Below, piece by piece: positions 59,777-64,000 of a DNA stretch of 64,000 nucleotides (position 1 is its first letter; the number at the start of each line of letters is the position of its first letter). The notes below the pieces were generated by a model. That model saw only the letters and a program-made list of their open reading frames with translations, was not told the DNA's origin and searched no databases. The translations under genes and the position numbers were made by a program. Source of the DNA: Ophioceras dolichostomum (lineage: Eukaryota; Ascomycota; Sordariomycetes; Magnaporthales; Ophioceraceae); assembly GCA_003049485.1 (NCBI GenBank), contig PYST01000043.1:67041-131040 (forward strand), in the 5' to 3' direction.

Positions 59777-60574
59777 CTACTGCCGCGGCGGCCTCAACGG
59801 GCTGCCGGTCTGGATCGGGTCCGGACGGATCGGAGACCCGGGACGGGTGGGGTCGGGCCGGATCGGCGCGCCGGTCTTGACCGGGTCCGGGACGATGCCG
59901 CCCGTCGAGCTGAGGTGGCACTGCGTGATGATCTCGGTGATGAGCATGCCCCAGATGCGGTTCCGGTCCGCGGGCGGGAACTGTGACAGGAAGGCCGCGA
60001 TCTCCTCGCTGTAGAGGTTCAGCTCGTCGAGCAGGTCGCACCGCACGGGAGGGGTCAGACGCTGGCGCGCCTTCAGCAGGGTCGCGGAGCCGGAGCCGTC
60101 ACCGTCGACGCTGCCCGGGATCAGGATGGTGGATCCCCCGGGAGGCGGTATCTGCTTGGTGACGCCGGCCAGCTCGCGGAGCAGGAACTCGAGGGCGCGC
60201 ACGTGGGCCTCCTCGGCGGGCGTGAGGTGCTTCTTGGCCTTGAGGTGCTGGAGCTCGAGCTCGACGCGCTTGATGGCGTCCTTCTTGGCCTGGTCGGCGT
60301 CCTTGGGGAGGGTGAGCTCCTGTCGCTTCGTCTTCTCCGTTTTGGTGGGGACCACGGCGCGCGGCGGGAGGATCCGGCCGCCGATGACGCAGAACCCGGT
60401 CTGGTCGAGGATCAGCGGGTTGCAGATGCGCGGGTCGCTGGGGTTGATCCGCGAGGACGGGTCGCCGATTCGGAAGCCCTCCTGCCGGCTTTCGAGGTGG
60501 TCGGCTGTTTCCGCCGTCGGCAGGCCCAGCGCCAGGCTGAAGAGCGCCAGCGAGAGGGTCGTGACGGCCAGCAT
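59777..60574 (-). CDS. secreted protein of unknown function with Pro-rich C-terminal repeats
   Basis: Intronless, 265 aa. The signal peptide (MLAVTTLSLALFSLALG) is followed by a short propeptide-like segment and possible Kex2-type sites (a KR in KTEKTKRQE, and ESRQE). The middle is a charged, Lys/Glu/Leu-rich helical region (KKDAIKRVELELQHLKAKKHLTPAEEAHVRALEFLLREL) in about residues 92-140. Four cysteines (RICNP, GFCVI, VRCDLL, TQCHLS) could form two disulfides. The C-terminus has three Pro/Arg repeats of the form PIRPDP-x-GSP. I do not recognise a family. Being secreted, repetitive and near a chromosomal stretch with few genes, it could be an effector or a wall protein, but nothing shows this. 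Confidence 0.65.
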   Translation of the reverse strand: MLAVTTLSLALFSLALGLPTAETADHLESRQEGFRIGDPSSRINPSDPRICNPLILDQTGFCVIGGRILPPRAVVPTKTEKTKRQELTLPKDADQAKKDAIKRVELELQHLKAKKHLTPAEEAHVRALEFLLRELAGVTKQIPPPGGSTILIPGSVDGDGSGSATLLKARQRLTPPVRCDLLDELNLYSEEIAAFLSQFPPADRNRIWGMLITEIITQCHLSSTGGIVPDPVKTGAPIRPDPTRPGSPIRPDPIQTGSPLRPPRQ

Positions 60575-63510
60575 TGTTTTTCCTTTTTCTGTCTTCGTTG
60601 CTCCTACTGCGCCAGTTGTTGTAAGTTGCCGTTCCTTACTTTGTCTTGACGTTGTCTCGTGGCTCCTGTTGGTCCTTGGAGTTCGTCTGGCTAAGCCTGA
60701 TTGTTTTGCTGTGAACTTAGGGGCTTCACGATTAGAAGAGGTGCGGACCCTGAGATCTAAATAGTCGAGTCACAGGTTGGGTGACTCTCGCGGTTGCGCT
60801 GGCAAGAACTGGCCAGAACCTCAGGAAACCGGGATGTCGTCGGTGATGCATGCATCACATGGAATGGGTAGTTATAAATAAAAAGAAATATACAGCTTTC
60901 GTTCTCTCTCTCGCCATCCCGCCGAGTCTCTGGATCACGCCCCTTACCGTGGCCCTCGTCTCTCCTCGCCTCTCCCCTCTTCCCTCTGCTTTGCTCTTGT
61001 GTTTGCTTGGTCGACCAAAGCGATAGCGTGATAAGGGGCTAGAAGTGGGCGGTCGCCGACGGCAACGGTCGGGCCTGATCATTTGACGTTAATATCGGAA
61101 TAGATGAAGAACTGTAGCAGATTCGGAGCGCATCGCTATGTGGCGGATAATAGCCGTGCCCTGGAGTTTACCCGGCCAGGCCAGTCAGGAGGCGGCGACC
61201 AGGGGCAAGGATCAAGCCGCATTCTCCGGGCCCCGATATTCCAATTAGGAGATTCGGGGATCGGCCGAGAAGAAGAAAAAAGAGAAAGAGGCAAGCTGGG
61301 TAGACTGATGTCAAGGAAAATATAAGAGGCATTGTCCCGTCGTAAAGCGAAATAAGGTTGCATCCGTTATTGTGCCTATATCGCCCCCTTTTATGTTGAC
61401 AGAGTTGATGCGATCTGGTTCGGCCACTCACGGCCCCTATTCGGGCTTGCCAAGCTCGTTGATCGCATATTGCATGTGGACGGACGCCTCTTCTTCCTCC
61501 GCGCCGCCGACTCCAAAGGTGAGTGAGGGGATATCGCCAGTGAGGATGCGACATGGGGCGACCTGAGGCGGCCTTGGACGCGGTGAGATAGAGGACGTTG
61601 AAGGAGCGGGTGGTGGAAAATCAAAATCGCCGACCCTCCTCTCCCTCAAGACTGCTTCCGCCTGCGAGACGGTATCCTATTTTTATTAACACACTACCAT
61701 TGTAGGGCCAGAGTTGTCGAGTCTCGAGCTCGGTGTGATATAAACCAAGGCCGACTGGCCCACGGCCTTTCTTTTCTCCTGAGCGCTGCGCTGCGCTGCG
61801 ACGCTGGGAGACTTTTCCCACGGCCCGCACAGGAGCGACATGAGGGTATTTGTCTTCATCTCCTGATTGATGCCTCTATGGCTAATCTCAGGGGAGAAGA
61901 AGATCAGGGCCCTTGATGTGACGTTGACGGCACTGTGCTGTGTTCTGCCTCGAGAGGAAAGAGACAGGGAGCGGGTAGAGACTCTGTCGATCCCGACGAG
62001 CCTGGAGGGCTGAACTCCCGGGCAGGTGAAGTTGAGGTAATGAACAGCAGAGGTGAGAGAGACTGGCAAAAGCCATGTGACTCGGTCGCTATCACGTCAC
62101 CGTACTTACTGCCTGGACTTTCAAGCCAGTTTATCCGGACACCGTCAACTCGATCGCCACTGTTGCCACCACCTAGAGATCATGTGTCGTCAATCATCAG
62201 CTACCAAGTCAGCAGGCTCAGTCTTTCCCGTTCCGTTGCCTCCTCGATCGTCCTCCTCGATATTGGCAAGCCTGTATGAGCTTTTGTGTTGCTAATCCAG
62301 CCCCAAGCTTTGGAGCAAGATCCGGGTTGACAGAGGCAGACCGAATAGATCGTCAAGGATGAGGACCCAAGAATAGCTCAGGCCTAGACCCAGGCGACTA
62401 AATGATTGCGGGTCAGTCATAGTAGACCCATATGCTCGTTGCTGTCGCTGTCGATCGGTTTGATAGACTTAGAAAGTGGCCAAGACAAGTCAGTCGATAT
62501 CCTTTAGGTTTACGTTCCCTTATAGGTAGAGCTGAGCTGGGTCTGGACGACCAATGAGCCCTGAAAGTATACCACGTTGCTTCATCGTATAGCAGGTGTT
62601 GTGTTTATCGTAACGTGAGGAAAAAGCAGGTCAGTGGCTGCGGAACAAGTGCAGAACGGAACGAGAGGGAGGGTGGATACTCCCTCGGAATGGCACAACC
62701 CACCGCTCGGTTGCGGCTCTCTGGGCCGCGTGAAACTTTGCTGTCTAAGCAGTCCTGGAGCCGCATGTTTAGCATCCTATCTGCGTCGCTTGAGCTGGCT
62801 TGGAGAGGAAGGTCGTACGGAGCGAGGCGGGATAAGTGAATAAGTCCACGACTCACGGCCGAGGACTAAGCCAGCACGACAAGCGGGGTATCTGGGACAA
62901 TCTCCTCGCCGACCTCGTCAGTCAGGCACAGGATCGAAGTACGACCCGTCCGATTGGCGTATCCGGGAGCGAATGTAGGTACGGTCCCATTCACTCAAGG
63001 AGGGTTGCATGGACGGTACTCAACAGCTTGGGCTGAGAGAGTCCAAGTCCTGACACAGGATATGGGGACGGTAAGGAAACTAAACATACAAGGGTGGAAG
63101 TAAAACTCGCCTGTTCTCTTGGGGGTGATATGGATCGCCGCGCCGGTGAGCCCGAATCTATCGAAAATCAGGCCAAATCGAAGTAGCTTGATAGAGGACA
63201 ACGGCAATAAGAGAAGGCGAGACTGGGTTCTTGCAAGGTGTGTTGTGGACGGCTAGGTAGAAGCTCAACTGAACGGGACAGACAAGGTACGTATTGGTTT
63301 CCCATGGAATCACGCGAAGTCCCCGAGCATCAGTAGTAGAGACGACGTGTGCGCTTGAAAAACAAAATTTGAATCTAAGTTCTCTATACTGAAGAAAGGA
63401 ATAAGAAACGGAGAATGAAAGGGTATCACATGCCTTTTACCACTTAGGGCCTCCTCCGCACACAACCATCCAGCAACCGCAACCACACCACCCGACTTCC
63501 CCAAACACCA
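60575..63510. other. intergenic, about 2.9 kb, no gene seen
   Basis: This contains the promoter of the secreted protein gene (right of 60574, pyrimidine-poor on its strand) and the 3' flank of the PCI-like gene. Short open frames only. A small GCTGC repeat lies at about 61785-61800. Confidence 0.5.
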
Positions 63511-64000
63511 TCATGTCCTCGCCTTAATCTTCCTCACAACAACGCGCTGCCCATCGCGCTCCCACCCAACACCATCCTTACCCCTCAGCTCCTCCCAGCT
63601 CCTCCCCGTCGACCTCACCAAGAACGCCAAATCAACAGACAAGTACGTCCGCCCAAAGCACAGCAGCGCCTGCCTCCGCATCAGCGGCTCCGCAAACTCC
63701 ATCAGCCTCGCCTTATGACCATCAACGGCGGCCCTCAGCCTGGCAAAAGCCGCGTAATTATCCTGCGCCAGCGCGCGCAGCACGGCGTCGACCCTCACGT
63801 CGCGCAGGCCGTATCGCAGGCGCGCCACGTGCGCCTCCGACAGGTCCCCCCTGCGGCAGGCGGCGTCCAGCACGAGGTAACCAGACACCTCCTGGAGCTC
63901 GACGCTCGTGAGCGGGCGGCGCGGGTGGATGCGGCGGAGCAGGTGGAGGATGGCCGGGTGGTAGGACTCGGGCTGCTTGACGAGCACGGCGAGGCGCACG
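63511..64000 (-). CDS. PCI-type protein, CSN8/PSMD8/eIF3K-like, 5' end missing
   Basis: The C-terminal 163 residues or so lie in the window, with stop TGA at 63513-63511; the frame is open to the right edge. The leftmost visible codon is GTG, so the true start is outside. Blocks such as RLAVLVKQPESYHPAILHLLRRIHPRRPLTSVELQEVSGYLVLDAACRRGDLSEA, then VDAVLRALAQDNYAAFARLRAAVDGHKARLMEFAE and a C-terminal WERDGQRVVVRKIK resemble the winged-helix end of the CSN8/PSMD8/eIF3K family of PCI proteins in fungi. Such proteins belong to the COP9 signalosome, the proteasome lid or eIF3, but fungal members of this type are mostly uncharacterised. No intron is visible. Confidence 0.6.
   Translation of the reverse strand, partial: VRLAVLVKQPESYHPAILHLLRRIHPRRPLTSVELQEVSGYLVLDAACRRGDLSEAHVARLRYGLRDVRVDAVLRALAQDNYAAFARLRAAVDGHKARLMEFAEPLMRRQALLCFGRTYLSVDLAFLVRSTGRSWEELRGKDGVGWERDGQRVVVRKIKART

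Overview
This is nuclear DNA from a filamentous ascomycete (Pezizomycotina, probably Sordariomycetes; I cannot name the order or genus). The evidence is GC-rich third codon positions in the genes, short spliceosomal introns with GTAAGT/GTATGT donors, CTAAC/CTGAC branch sites and CAG/TAG acceptors, and families typical of these fungi: a CFEM protein, an AA11 lytic polysaccharide monooxygenase (LPMO), a DUF8021 secreted protein, a PAQR protein and a Ran1-like kinase. No bacterial operon structure, CRISPR array, phage, rRNA, convincing tRNA or transposon coding sequence was found.

Left part (1-27 kb), fairly gene-dense. Position 1-72 may be the tail of a gene entering from the left. Then come an MFS transporter (513-2927, -), a secreted DUF8021 protein (4432-5247, -), and a divergent pair of redox genes, a DHFR/RibD-C-type reductase (5848-6468, -) and an NADPH-dependent FMN reductase (7880-8524, +). 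A CFEM, probably GPI-anchored surface protein (10070-10791, +) faces an AA11 LPMO with a C-terminal cysteine module (11979-13451, -). Next are a possible two-CxxC microprotein (14042-14206, +), a conserved Pezizomycotina protein usually called 'BTB domain transcription factor' (14769-15858, +), a TFIIIC subunit 6-like WD40 protein (16295-19035, +), a PAQR/haemolysin-III protein (19417-20659, -), the ribosome-associated protein TMA7 (21352-21770, -) and, divergent from TMA7, the spliceosomal kinase PRP4 (22310-27138, +). PRP4 has a 1951-nt last intron, which is very long for this kind of organism.

Middle and right part (27-64 kb), a gene desert. I find no supportable gene for about 20.5 kb (27139-47648). 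A single Ran1/Pat1-like protein kinase follows (47649-49554, +), then another 10.2 kb without a gene. The desert is not obviously AT-rich or RIP-degraded and shows no transposon proteins. It is full of short tandem repeats (CCAG/CTGG, CTACC/GGTAG, GATG, CAGA, CT, CTG). The kinase is preceded by a pyrimidine-rich stretch of about 630 bases without a single ATG, which looks like a long 5' leader. The right end holds a small secreted protein of unknown function with proline-rich C-terminal repeats (59777-60574, -) and the 3' part of a PCI-type (CSN8/PSMD8/eIF3K-like) gene that runs off the right edge (63511-64000, -).

Themes: three secreted or surface proteins in the first 14 kb (DUF8021, CFEM, AA11) suggest an outward-facing, cell-wall or host-surface role. 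The core genes (TFIIIC, TMA7, PRP4) are housekeeping. I see no biosynthetic gene cluster or defence island. The most interesting features are the PRP4 intron structure and the large repeat-rich non-coding territory around the Ran1-like kinase.
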